DNA of 59,323 nt, taken from Afifellaceae bacterium. GTDB taxonomy: Bacteria; Pseudomonadota; Alphaproteobacteria; Rhizobiales; Afifellaceae. Made by a program: the position numbers and the translations under genes. The notes below the pieces were generated by a model, which worked only from the letters and a program-made list of their open reading frames with translations, ran no database searches and was not told where the DNA came from. This document shows, piece after piece, positions 30,063 to 37,635 of the stretch. Where the stretch lies: positions 1 through 59,323 of the forward strand of contig JANQKG010000019.1 in the NCBI GenBank assembly GCA_028281235.1, written 5' to 3'. The first letter of the stretch is position 1; every line of letters starts with the position of its first letter.

Positions 30063-31801
30063 GTATTCCTCCCTAGTCGGTTGGCTTGGTCGATGAACAG
30101 GCTTGCCGCTTGGGCGGCTGCTTTGACCGCCGAACGCGCGGCGGCAAGGGCGGGGGTCATCTGGAGAAAACCGTGGACGACGCCCGATTCCATGTGCTCA
30201 GCGTCGCTGCGGCCGAGCGCTCGTAGACGCTGCGCGAGCATCAGCGTGTCGGAGGCGAGCGGATCGACCTCCGCTGTCAGTAGAAAGAGCGGCGGCAAGT
30301 CCTTCAGCCAGGCGTTCGGGGCCAGCAGCGGCGCCGCAAACGGATCGGTGCGCGCTGCTGGGTCGGGCGTGTACCAATCCCAGTAGCGACGCATGGCGTT
30401 GGTCGTGAGCCCAAAACCCTCCGCGAAGTCGGCATAAGACGGCGTGTCGAAGTCGGCGGCATAGGTGCCGTAAAGAAGCAGGCAGCCGGCCGGCAGCGCC
30501 TGCTTGGCCGTCATCTCGCGCAAGGTGGCGGCAAGCGCGAGGTTGGCGCCTGCAGAATCACCGGCAATGATCACCGGTCCCGGTTCAAGGCCGAGAATCT
30601 CGGGCCGTTGCAGGACAGCGCGCAGCGCCGCGACGGTATCGTTGAGCCCGGCGGGATAGGGATGTTCCGGAGCCAGCCGATAGTCGATTCCGACCACCGT
30701 GTGGCCGGCCTCTTTAGCAAGAAGCCGCATGAAACGTTCGTGCGTGCGCCGGCTGCAGAATGCGAAACCGCCGCCATGCACGAACAGGATCGTGCCGCCC
30801 GCCGCGCCGCGCGGGCGAAACAATGTCGCCGGCACGGCGTCGGCGCCGAACGTTTCATCGGCGGGGATGACGGCTTCGCGAACCTCTTCCATTTCCGGCT
30901 GATCGACCTGCCAGCGCTCGTTTCTGCGCGCAGCGAAGGCGCGGCCGTCGGCCGCGGGCAGGGAGGTCGGATCGGGCAGATCGGCGTCTTCCGCCGCAAG
31001 CCGATCGAGGATGGCCTGCATGTCCGGCGTAGGGCGCGGCATGGCGGCACCGTTTGTCTGCATGGGGGCGGTCGTGGTGAGAGGCTCCGCGTCGGTGGCG
31101 GGAAAGATTTCCGGACCGGGATCGACGATGGTCGCCACGTGATGGCCGATCGCTGCAATGGCGGCGTCGCGATCGCCGGCTTCGATCGCGGCAATGATCG
31201 TCCAATGACGCTTGGCGGTGTTGGTCAGATCGCGGACGGCGCCGCGGCGGTTCATCTTGAAGCGCTGATTGTGAATGAGGCAGCGATGCAGGATCGGGTC
31301 GAGCGCGGGCAGGTCGGCTGCGGCGAGGAGCTGGCGATGGAACTGCCGGTCAAGCTCCGACAGGCCGAACTCATCGTCGTGCTTGGCAGCCTGCTCCATG
31401 GCCTGCACGTGCGCCTTTAAGGCGTCCAGAAGCTCTCCATCGATGCGCGGAAGCGCGCGTGCCAAAGCGTTTGTCTCGATGGCGTGGCGGAGACGAAACA
31501 TCTCGCGCGCCTCCGCCTCCGTGCACTCGGAGACCCGTGTGCCGCGATGCGGCTGGCGGTTCACCAGGCCTTCTTCCTGAAGCGCCAGAAGTGCTTCGCG
31601 CACCGAGCCCTGACTGCATTGGAAGCGGGCAGCGAGTTCCAGTTCGAGAAGCGGCGCGTTCGAGGGCAGGTCGCCGAGCATGATCAGCCGCTTGAGCTCT
31701 TCGCGGATTTCGGCGCTGCGGGCAGCGCGACCGCGTCCGTGCGTGCCACCGACATGCGTGCCCCCTGCAAGCGTGCCGGGCGTGAAGCTGACGACCGCCA
31801 A
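30059..31801 (-). CDS. Fusion: GntR/FCD transcriptional regulator joined to HSL-type alpha/beta-hydrolase esterase
   Basis: A single uninterrupted frame of 580 residues. Residues 25-95 form a GntR winged helix (RSAEIREELKRLIMLGDLPS, CSQGSVREALLALQEEGLVN, RGTRVSE). Residues 100-225 form an FCD effector domain with probable metal ligands D151, H155, H199 and H221. After a short linker (about 236-253), residues 254-575 are a hormone-sensitive-lipase-type esterase: HGGG oxyanion motif at 342-345, nucleophile S416 in GDSAG, D513 in EVDPL and H543 in VVHGF. The catalytic set is complete. M254 probably marks the old start of the esterase. The gene begins with TTG, supported by GGGAGGAGG four bases before it; no in-frame ATG occurs ahead of the DNA-binding domain. 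It is the first gene of the ABC-sugar operon and overlaps the next gene. It likely regulates the operon and also deacylates the substrate or inducer. Confidence 0.88.
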   Translation of the reverse strand: MAVVSFTPGTLAGGTHVGGTHGRGRAARSAEIREELKRLIMLGDLPSNAPLLELELAARFQCSQGSVREALLALQEEGLVNRQPHRGTRVSECTEAEAREMFRLRHAIETNALARALPRIDGELLDALKAHVQAMEQAAKHDDEFGLSELDRQFHRQLLAAADLPALDPILHRCLIHNQRFKMNRRGAVRDLTNTAKRHWTIIAAIEAGDRDAAIAAIGHHVATIVDPGPEIFPATDAEPLTTTAPMQTNGAAMPRPTPDMQAILDRLAAEDADLPDPTSLPAADGRAFAARRNERWQVDQPEMEEVREAVIPADETFGADAVPATLFRPRGAAGGTILFVHGGGFAFCSRRTHERFMRLLAKEAGHTVVGIDYRLAPEHPYPAGLNDTVAALRAVLQRPEILGLEPGPVIIAGDSAGANLALAATLREMTAKQALPAGCLLLYGTYAADFDTPSYADFAEGFGLTTNAMRRYWDWYTPDPAARTDPFAAPLLAPNAWLKDLPPLFLLTAEVDPLASDTLMLAQRLRALGRSDAEHMESGVVHGFLQMTPALAAARSAVKAAAQAASLFIDQANRLGRNT

Positions 31802-31817
31802 ACCGCCTCCTCCCAGG

Positions 31818-31853
31818 CTATCGTTATCACTATCGTTATCGATACTGTTAGCG
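31818..31853. promoter_or_regulatory. Tandem 12-base repeats upstream of the regulator-esterase operon
   Basis: CTATCGTTATCA (31818-31829) is followed without gap by CTATCGTTATCG (31830-31841) and a weaker third unit ATACTGTTAGCG (31842-31853). The repeats lie directly before the ribosome site of the fusion gene, so a protein bound there would block its expression. They are a candidate operator for the GntR domain encoded by that gene. Confidence 0.5.
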
Positions 31854-31959
31854 TCTCACGCCGCGTTTCACAAGCCGTAGGCGGGTGGGGGCCTACAGCA
31901 TCATCCCCGCACCCAGATCCAGGTGGGGCCGGTTCTCAGATAAGATCGTTCTTAAATCG

Positions 31960-32010
31960 AAGGGATAGCTCTATCTGTTCCGGTTGAACCGGAGTGGATA
32001 AGGCTCTTGG
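31960..32010. repeat. Possible intergenic palindromic repeat
   Basis: An imperfect inverted repeat is centred on TCCGGTTGAACCGGA (31979-31993). The left flank has GATAGCTCTATC and the right flank GGATAAGGCTCT. The style resembles the short palindromic elements that are scattered between genes in Hyphomicrobiales. It lies between the regulator-esterase promoter and the 3' end of the RpiR gene. The rest of 31854-32108 shows no gene. Confidence 0.4.
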
Positions 32011-32108
32011 ACAGGTGGATGCCTTACAGGCGGCGCACTTTGGGGGGCGCAGAGATCAAGGCGAGGGTCGGCCACGCGGGAGCCATCGGCAAGACGTCGC
32101 CGACTGTC

Positions 32109-32981
32109 CTAGGGCGCTTTGCGTGATTTCTCCCGACGAGAGGCGGTCTTGGCCTCCTTCTCGCGGATCTGAACGAGCACGGCTTCAGCAAGAGCGCGGA
32201 TCAGACAGACGGCGCCCGCCAGAGAATTGTTCGGGAGCGCCTTGAGGCCAGGCACGATAAGGAGCTCGGTTGCATAAGGCGCAAGGGGGCTCAAAGGCGT
32301 GTCGGTAACGGCAATGACCGTTCCGCCGCGTTCAAGATGTGCCTGGGCCGCCTGAACAATGGACGGCTGATAGGGCCTGAAGCTGATGCATAAGGTTGCA
32401 TCATTCGCCCCGGCAAGCTCAGACTGGCGAAGGGCGAAGCCACCGATATTGTCCAGAAGCAGACATTGACGCCCGGCCTCGATGAGGTTCCACGCGAACT
32501 GGCCTCCAATGGCAAAGGAGAGGTGCTGAGCCGCGACATAGATTTCATCGGCGGCGGCGAGTTTTTCAACGGATCGATCAAAGGCCTCAACGTCGAGATC
32601 GCGCTCCAGAGCATCCAGCTCCTGTCGAGCGATCTCCAGGAACGCACGCGCCGCCTGAGCTGGCCCCTTGCCGTCTCCGGCATCCAATAGCTGGCTTTGC
32701 GCTTTGGCGAGATAGACCAGATGGGCGCTGAACCCGCGCTTCATCTCTGCAAAGCCTGAATACCCCATGGCTTGAGCAAACCGGACGATGCTGGATGGCG
32801 GTGCATTCAACCGTTCGGCCAGTTGCACGACGGTCTGCATGGCCATGGTTTCCGGGTCGCTCAGGGCGAACTGGGCGATCGACTGAAGCTGGGGACTCAA
32901 TTCCGGATAGCGCTCGACGATACGGCTGCGCATTTCCAGAAAACTTGCGGGTTCTTGGAGTGCGTCTTGATTTCCGATCAT
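32109..32981 (-). CDS. RpiR-family transcriptional regulator (HTH plus SIS domain)
   Basis: A 290-residue regulator. The N-terminal HTH_6 domain contains IAQFALSDPETMAMQTVVQL, APPSSIVRFAQAMGYSGFAE and MKRGF. The C-terminal SIS domain (about 130-250) has IYVAAQHLSFAIGGQFAWNL, CISFRPYQPSIVQAAQAHLE and GGTVIAVTDTPLSPLAPYA, which binds phosphosugars in this family. It is divergent from the MalEFGK-transketolase operon, with three repeated half-palindromes between them. Probably senses a sugar phosphate on the path to transketolase. Confidence 0.92.
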   Translation of the reverse strand: MIGNQDALQEPASFLEMRSRIVERYPELSPQLQSIAQFALSDPETMAMQTVVQLAERLNAPPSSIVRFAQAMGYSGFAEMKRGFSAHLVYLAKAQSQLLDAGDGKGPAQAARAFLEIARQELDALERDLDVEAFDRSVEKLAAADEIYVAAQHLSFAIGGQFAWNLIEAGRQCLLLDNIGGFALRQSELAGANDATLCISFRPYQPSIVQAAQAHLERGGTVIAVTDTPLSPLAPYATELLIVPGLKALPNNSLAGAVCLIRALAEAVLVQIREKEAKTASRREKSRKAP

Positions 32982-33010
32982 GGCCGCCTTCTAGCAGGTT
33001 CCGTGTTTGG

Positions 33011-33075
33011 ATGACAATTTTCCGCTTTCGAGTTGCAATGAAAATTCCATCTGTTGACGTTTATGAAAATTTCAT
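33011..33075. promoter_or_regulatory. Three spaced operator-like repeats in the RpiR / ABC transporter intergenic region
   Basis: ATGACAATTTTCC (33011-33023), ATGAAAATTCCAT (33038-33050) and ATGAAAATTTCAT (33063-33075) are spaced 27 and 25 bases apart. The last two are near-perfect 13-base palindromes. A possible -35 TTGACG for the rightward operon lies between the second and third. Such AT-rich TGAAA...TTTCA palindromes are usual for RpiR-type regulators. The interval has no other feature besides the GGAGG ribosome site at about 33179. Confidence 0.6.
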
Positions 33076-33191
33076 TTCTATTGGACTGCACGAAAAAACG
33101 TAACGGGAAGGGGTCTGCACCCGCATCGCGGATCGGTCGCGATGCCGCGTGTGGCGTCGTGAGTTGAGAAGTCCGTAAGGAGGAAACGCAG

Positions 33192-34469
33192 ATGAGTGTG
33201 ATGAAGGCTTCCAGAATTGCGCTGTCAGGTGCTGTCTTGGCAGGGGCGCTGGCGTTCGGCGTGATGGCTGAAACGGCAGCCGCACAGGACCGATCGATAA
33301 AGGTCTGGTTCGGGCGGGAGAACTTTGTTCCTGAGGACGAGTTTGCTGCCTTTAAGGCCGACTATCCCGATATTAACGTTGAGTTCGAGGTCATCCGTCT
33401 TGAAGACGTGAATGCACAGCTCGTCCTGGCGCTGCGCTCCGGCAATGCGCCCGACATCGTCCAGATTCACGCGCGTGACATCAACCAGTTGGCCATCAAC
33501 AACGTGGTCAAGGACTTCACGCCCATGATCGAGGAGATGAAGACACGTTTTCCGGAAACCTATGCGCAGCTTGCGCCTCTTGCATGGGAAGGCGCGGCCG
33601 ACGTTGACGGCAATATCTACGGGCTGGCTCTGTTTGCCCAGTCGATCTACCTGACCTATCGCACCGACTGGCTTGATGAAGCCGGTATCGCATATCCCCT
33701 TGAGACGACCGACAGGGTGCTGGAAGCGGCGCGTGTTCTCGCCGAAGGCAGCGACGACCGCATCGGCTTCAGCCTGATCGGATGCTGCGTCAGCCCGACA
33801 TGGGAAATACCGCTGTTTCTCGCCATGGGCGGCCAGATCGTCGATGGCGTCCCGCAGATCGACAATGACATCGGCGTTGAGTGGATCACGTTCTATCAGA
33901 CCCTCATGAACGAGGGCAGCGCTCATGCTGACACGCCGTCATGGGATTCAGGCCAGATGCGCGCGGCCTTCATCGGCGAAAGAGCCGGCATGATGAATGA
34001 GGGCGAGCACATCTATGTCGAGGTCCACAAGCAGGTGCCGTACGAGGAAGGCAAGTGGGCATTCGAGAAGCTGCCCATGCGTCCTGGGCAGACCGAACCG
34101 CATGTTCAGTCCGGCTTTGCATTCCCCTATATCGTCACATCGGCCAATGAAGATGCCGAAGCCGCCATGCTGGCGCTGGAATATCTCGCGCGGCCGGAAT
34201 ACGCCAAGCAGGTGGCCATCCGCTATCAGCCGACGACCAATTCAGCCGTTGCTGAGGATCCGGAATATCTAGCGGCCAAGCCGTGGGCCACCGACATTGC
34301 TCCGATCGCCGCCAATCTGGTCTCGCTGCCGACGCATCCGACCAAGGCCATCCAAATCTATGACATCATGGAAGAGCTGCGCGACCGCATGGTGGCCGAT
34401 CCCGGCGCCGATCCCGCCGCTCTCGCCGCTGAGTTTCAGACAAAGCTGAACGACGCGGCAGGCCTCTAG
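33192..34469 (+). CDS. Sugar-binding protein of MalEFGK-type ABC transporter
   Basis: ATG 33192 follows AAGGAGG, an ideal ribosome site. The 425-residue protein has a Sec signal peptide (about 1-32, ending TAAAQ) and the SBP_bac_1 pattern: SIKVWFGRENFVPEDEFAAF, YPDINVEFEVIRLEDVNAQL, LRSGNAPDIVQIHARDI and FLAMGGQIVDGVPQID. It is the first gene of a five-gene operon with two permeases, an ATPase and transketolase. A hairpin follows the stop. The substrate is not evident; the transketolase suggests a sugar that enters the pentose phosphate pathway. Confidence 0.94.
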   Translation: MSVMKASRIALSGAVLAGALAFGVMAETAAAQDRSIKVWFGRENFVPEDEFAAFKADYPDINVEFEVIRLEDVNAQLVLALRSGNAPDIVQIHARDINQLAINNVVKDFTPMIEEMKTRFPETYAQLAPLAWEGAADVDGNIYGLALFAQSIYLTYRTDWLDEAGIAYPLETTDRVLEAARVLAEGSDDRIGFSLIGCCVSPTWEIPLFLAMGGQIVDGVPQIDNDIGVEWITFYQTLMNEGSAHADTPSWDSGQMRAAFIGERAGMMNEGEHIYVEVHKQVPYEEGKWAFEKLPMRPGQTEPHVQSGFAFPYIVTSANEDAEAAMLALEYLARPEYAKQVAIRYQPTTNSAVAEDPEYLAAKPWATDIAPIAANLVSLPTHPTKAIQIYDIMEELRDRMVADPGADPAALAAEFQTKLNDAAGL

Positions 34470-34495
34470 GCCGGTCAAGAAACTGCGAACCGGAT

Positions 34496-34526
34496 GTGGC
34501 CCGGACCGCCGATCGGACCGGGCCAC
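34496..34526 (+). terminator. Intercistronic hairpin after binding-protein gene
   Basis: GTGGCCCGG (34496-34504) pairs with CCGGGCCAC (34518-34526); after an A-A mismatch the inner CCG and CGG extend the stem. It lies 26 bases past the binding-protein stop and 48 before the first permease. No long T-run follows. Probably limits downstream expression or stabilises the upstream mRNA. Confidence 0.65.
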
Positions 34527-34573
34527 TCCACCTCTGAGGACGGACGGCCGAGCAACCATCGGGCAGTGATGTC

Positions 34574-35506
34574 TTGAGCACGACGCGTCACGATCTGGAT
34601 GTCTTGACCGCCGGCGAACGGGCGTCCGAGTTCGTCAAGCTGCTCGCGCCGTACATCCTGGTCATTCCGGGCCTCGCTTTCGTTCTGGGCGTCCTCGGAT
34701 ATGCGGTTGTCGGCGGCGTCGGTCTCTCCTTGAACGAGACCGACATGTTCCTGAACCAGACCTTTGTCGGGCTCAAGAATTACGTCTCAATCTTTGAGGA
34801 CCCGCGTTTTCAAAGCTCCCTCTGGAAGACGATCGTCTTTGTCGTGTCATCCATCGCGCTTGGCATCGTCATGTCGATGGTCTTTGCCTTGACGCTCTAC
34901 CATGTCGGGTTTGGGCGCCGTTTCTTCCGCGGGCTGAGCCTCGTCCCCTACTTTGTTTCCGGCATCGCCGCAGCCGTCATGTTCCGGTTTATCTTCACCA
35001 CGAGCGGCGGCTTCGTGAACTATATCCTGGAGAGTTTCGGCCTGCCGGCACCCTCCTGGCTTGGCGATCCGATCCTTGCCTTCATCGTTGCCGTTCTCGC
35101 CAATTGCTGGTTCATGGTGCCGTTCGCCACCTTGATCCTTCTCGGCGGTCTTCAGACCATCGACAGGGACATATACGAGGCTGCGAAACTTGATGGCGCT
35201 ACCGGGCTGAAGACGTTCTTCCGGATCACGCTTCCGCTGATCAAGCCGATGATGGGCGTCAGTCTGATCTGGGTGTCCTATATCAGCTTCAGCACCTTCG
35301 ACATCATCCTGGCCCTGACAGCCGGCGGTCCTTTGCGGGCGACCGAACTGATCTCCGTTTACATGTACGAGATTGCTTTTTTGCAGCTCGATTTCGGCCA
35401 GGGCTCAGTCCTGATGGTCGTCTTGCTCACCTTCAATACCGTTTTGAGCCTCGTCTATCTGAAGTTCTTCGTCTTGAACGACCGCCGCTACAAGACCGCG
35501 ACATGA
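34574..35506 (+). CDS. Sugar ABC transporter permease (MalF type)
   Basis: A 310-residue membrane protein starting at TTG 34574; no ATG is available at the N-terminus. The first helix (LLAPYILVIPGLAFVLGVLG) leads to FVGLKNYVSIFEDPRF and the loop IDRDIYEAAKLDGATGLKTFF RITLPLIKPM, the ATPase contact. Six membrane segments. Forms the channel with the next gene product. Confidence 0.93.
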   Translation: MSTTRHDLDVLTAGERASEFVKLLAPYILVIPGLAFVLGVLGYAVVGGVGLSLNETDMFLNQTFVGLKNYVSIFEDPRFQSSLWKTIVFVVSSIALGIVMSMVFALTLYHVGFGRRFFRGLSLVPYFVSGIAAAVMFRFIFTTSGGFVNYILESFGLPAPSWLGDPILAFIVAVLANCWFMVPFATLILLGGLQTIDRDIYEAAKLDGATGLKTFFRITLPLIKPMMGVSLIWVSYISFSTFDIILALTAGGPLRATELISVYMYEIAFLQLDFGQGSVLMVVLLTFNTVLSLVYLKFFVLNDRRYKTAT

Positions 35507-35546
35507 TCCTGCATCGCACACCCTACACAGTTCGAGAATCGGCATC

Positions 35547-36437
35547 GTGGTAAGCACCTCAGACACAAGCCCTCATCTGATGCGCGAACGTGGCGGACTG
35601 ATTGATGGCCTCCACTATCGATTGGGTCGATCTGTACTGATCGGTGTTCCGCTGGCCATCTTGGTGATCTGGACAACCATCCCGATCGTGTGGGCTGTCT
35701 TGGCGTCATTCAAGGACCCGCTTGAGATCTATGAATCCAATACGTTGCTGCCGGCCAATCCGAGCCTGGACGCCTACAAGACGGTCCTGTCCATGCGCGG
35801 TTTCGATCAATGGCTGTTCAACAGCGTCTTTGTCACCGTGGTTGCGACAATCGTGCCCTTGGCGATCAGCATATTGGCCGCCTACGGATTTTCCCGCTAC
35901 GCCTTTCGCTTCAGGCATATCCTGCTTCTGCTTTATCTTGTTCCGCGCATCATCCCGCGCGTCAGCCTGATCGTGCCGCTCAACAATCTGATGAGCGATC
36001 TTGGGCTCGTGAACACCTACTGGGTGCTGTTCATTACCTATACGGCAAGCGCGATTCCGCTCGCGACATGGATCTTGGTCGGCTTTTTCGGATCGATCCC
36101 GAAGGAGATTGAAGAATCGGCGACCATTGACGGCGCCAATATGTGGAACCGTCTGAGACGGGTCATTCTGCCTATTGCCTGGCCCGGCGTCGTGACGGCA
36201 GGCGTTCTCTGCATTCGCGAAGCCTGGAATGAGTTTGCGTTCGTTCTTGCGCTGATCAACGAAACCGACATGCGAACGCTGCCCTACCAGCTCTACATGC
36301 TGAAGGATTCCATGGGCGTGCAGGATTATGCTGTCTACAACGCCTTCACCATCCTGACGGTTCTTCCGCTCCTCATCGTCTATCTCCTTTTGGAACGGCG
36401 GGTGGTCGACAGCATCGTATCGGGTGCGGTGAAGTGA
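35547..36437 (+). CDS. Sugar ABC transporter permease (MalG type)
   Basis: A 296-residue permease starting with GTG 35547. The N-terminus is cytoplasmic (about 30 residues), then come six membrane segments. The EAA loop reads IPKEIEESATIDGANMWNRL RRVILPIAWPG, and the C-terminus LERRVVDSIVSGAVK is the standard MalG ending. Third gene in the operon. No hairpin or promoter is seen before it. Confidence 0.93.
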   Translation: MVSTSDTSPHLMRERGGLIDGLHYRLGRSVLIGVPLAILVIWTTIPIVWAVLASFKDPLEIYESNTLLPANPSLDAYKTVLSMRGFDQWLFNSVFVTVVATIVPLAISILAAYGFSRYAFRFRHILLLLYLVPRIIPRVSLIVPLNNLMSDLGLVNTYWVLFITYTASAIPLATWILVGFFGSIPKEIEESATIDGANMWNRLRRVILPIAWPGVVTAGVLCIREAWNEFAFVLALINETDMRTLPYQLYMLKDSMGVQDYAVYNAFTILTVLPLLIVYLLLERRVVDSIVSGAVK

Positions 36438-36527
36438 CATGCCGCCGATTCCACCGCACATACGATCGGCCGCCCAGGCAAGCGCCCCGGGGCCATTCAT
36501 GAAACGCGACCCTTCAGGACCAGTTCA

Positions 36528-37613
36528 ATGAGCGCTTCTTTCGTGGAGTTTCACGACCTTCGCAAGAGTTTTGGCGCAGTCGAGGTCCTGCACGGGATCG
36601 AACTGGCGGTCCAGCAGCACGCTTTTGTTGTGCTGGTCGGACCGTCGGGCTGCGGCAAGTCCACTCTTTTGCGAATGATCGCCGGACTGGAATCGATTAC
36701 CTCAGGGTTCATCAGTATTGGCGGGAGGGTCGTCAACCGGATCCCGGCCAAGGACCGCGGCATCGCCATGGTCTTCCAGTCCTATGCGCTTTATCCCCAC
36801 ATGACGGTTCGCGAGAACCTCGCTTTCAGCCTTGAAATGGCGAAGATCAAGAAAGACGTCATGAAGGCGCGCATTGAGCGCGCTGCCGGCATTCTTCATC
36901 TTGAGCCGCTCCTGGAGCGCTTTCCTGCCCAGCTCTCCGGCGGCCAGCGGCAAAGGGTGGCGATGGGCCGGGCGCTGGTTCGGGAGCCCGAACTGTTCCT
37001 TTTCGATGAGCCGCTTTCCAATCTGGACGCCAAGTTGCGGGTCGAGATGCGGGTGGAGATCAAGGCCCTGCACCAGCGCCTTGAAAGCACGACAATCTAT
37101 GTGACGCACGACCAAGTCGAAGCCATGACCATGGCCGATCTCGTCGTCGTCATGAATGATGGCCGCATCGAGCAATCGGGACCGCCGCTGGACCTCTACG
37201 ACAATCCCGCGACGATGTTCGTGGCGGGCTTTCTCGGCTCGCCGGCGATGAACCTGATCAAAGGCACCGTCGCGACAGACGGCTCCGCACCCGTCCTTGA
37301 TGTCGGGGACGGGCTTCAGCTGCCGCTGCCGGCCGGCATTCGGGAGAAGCCGGGTGCGGAAATCGTCTATGGATTGCGGCCGGAGCACGTGTCGATTGGA
37401 CCGCCCGGCTCCGGGCTGCCTGCCACGATCACCCTTGTTGAGGCTGCGGGCTGGGAGACGCATCTTTATGCTGATATGGGACAGCATGTTGCGCGCATCG
37501 TATCGGCGGAGCGTTTGAACGTTGCGCATGGCGATCACGTGTCGCTCGTCCCGGACGTCTCCTGCGCACATCTGTTCGACGCCACGACCGGCGCCCGGCT
37601 TTCAATCGACTAA
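36528..37613 (+). CDS. Sugar ABC transporter ATPase (MalK/UgpC type)
   Basis: A 361-residue ATPase with Walker [13 protein letters not shown]-loop FQSYALYPHM, signature [14 protein letters not shown], Walker B LFLFDEPLSNLD and H-loop YVTHDQVEAM. The C-terminal regulatory TOBE/OB region includes YGLRPEHVSIGPPGSG. It energises the 34574-36437 permeases and may also serve the ATPase-less transporter at 27028-30062, because CUT1 ATPases are often shared. Followed 22 bases later by transketolase. Confidence 0.95.
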   Translation: MSASFVEFHDLRKSFGAVEVLHGIELAVQQHAFVVLVGPSGCGKSTLLRMIAGLESITSGFISIGGRVVNRIPAKDRGIAMVFQSYALYPHMTVRENLAFSLEMAKIKKDVMKARIERAAGILHLEPLLERFPAQLSGGQRQRVAMGRALVREPELFLFDEPLSNLDAKLRVEMRVEIKALHQRLESTTIYVTHDQVEAMTMADLVVVMNDGRIEQSGPPLDLYDNPATMFVAGFLGSPAMNLIKGTVATDGSAPVLDVGDGLQLPLPAGIREKPGAEIVYGLRPEHVSIGPPGSGLPATITLVEAAGWETHLYADMGQHVARIVSAERLNVAHGDHVSLVPDVSCAHLFDATTGARLSID

Positions 37614-37635
37614 GCCTCCCCAAGAAGCACTCGAC

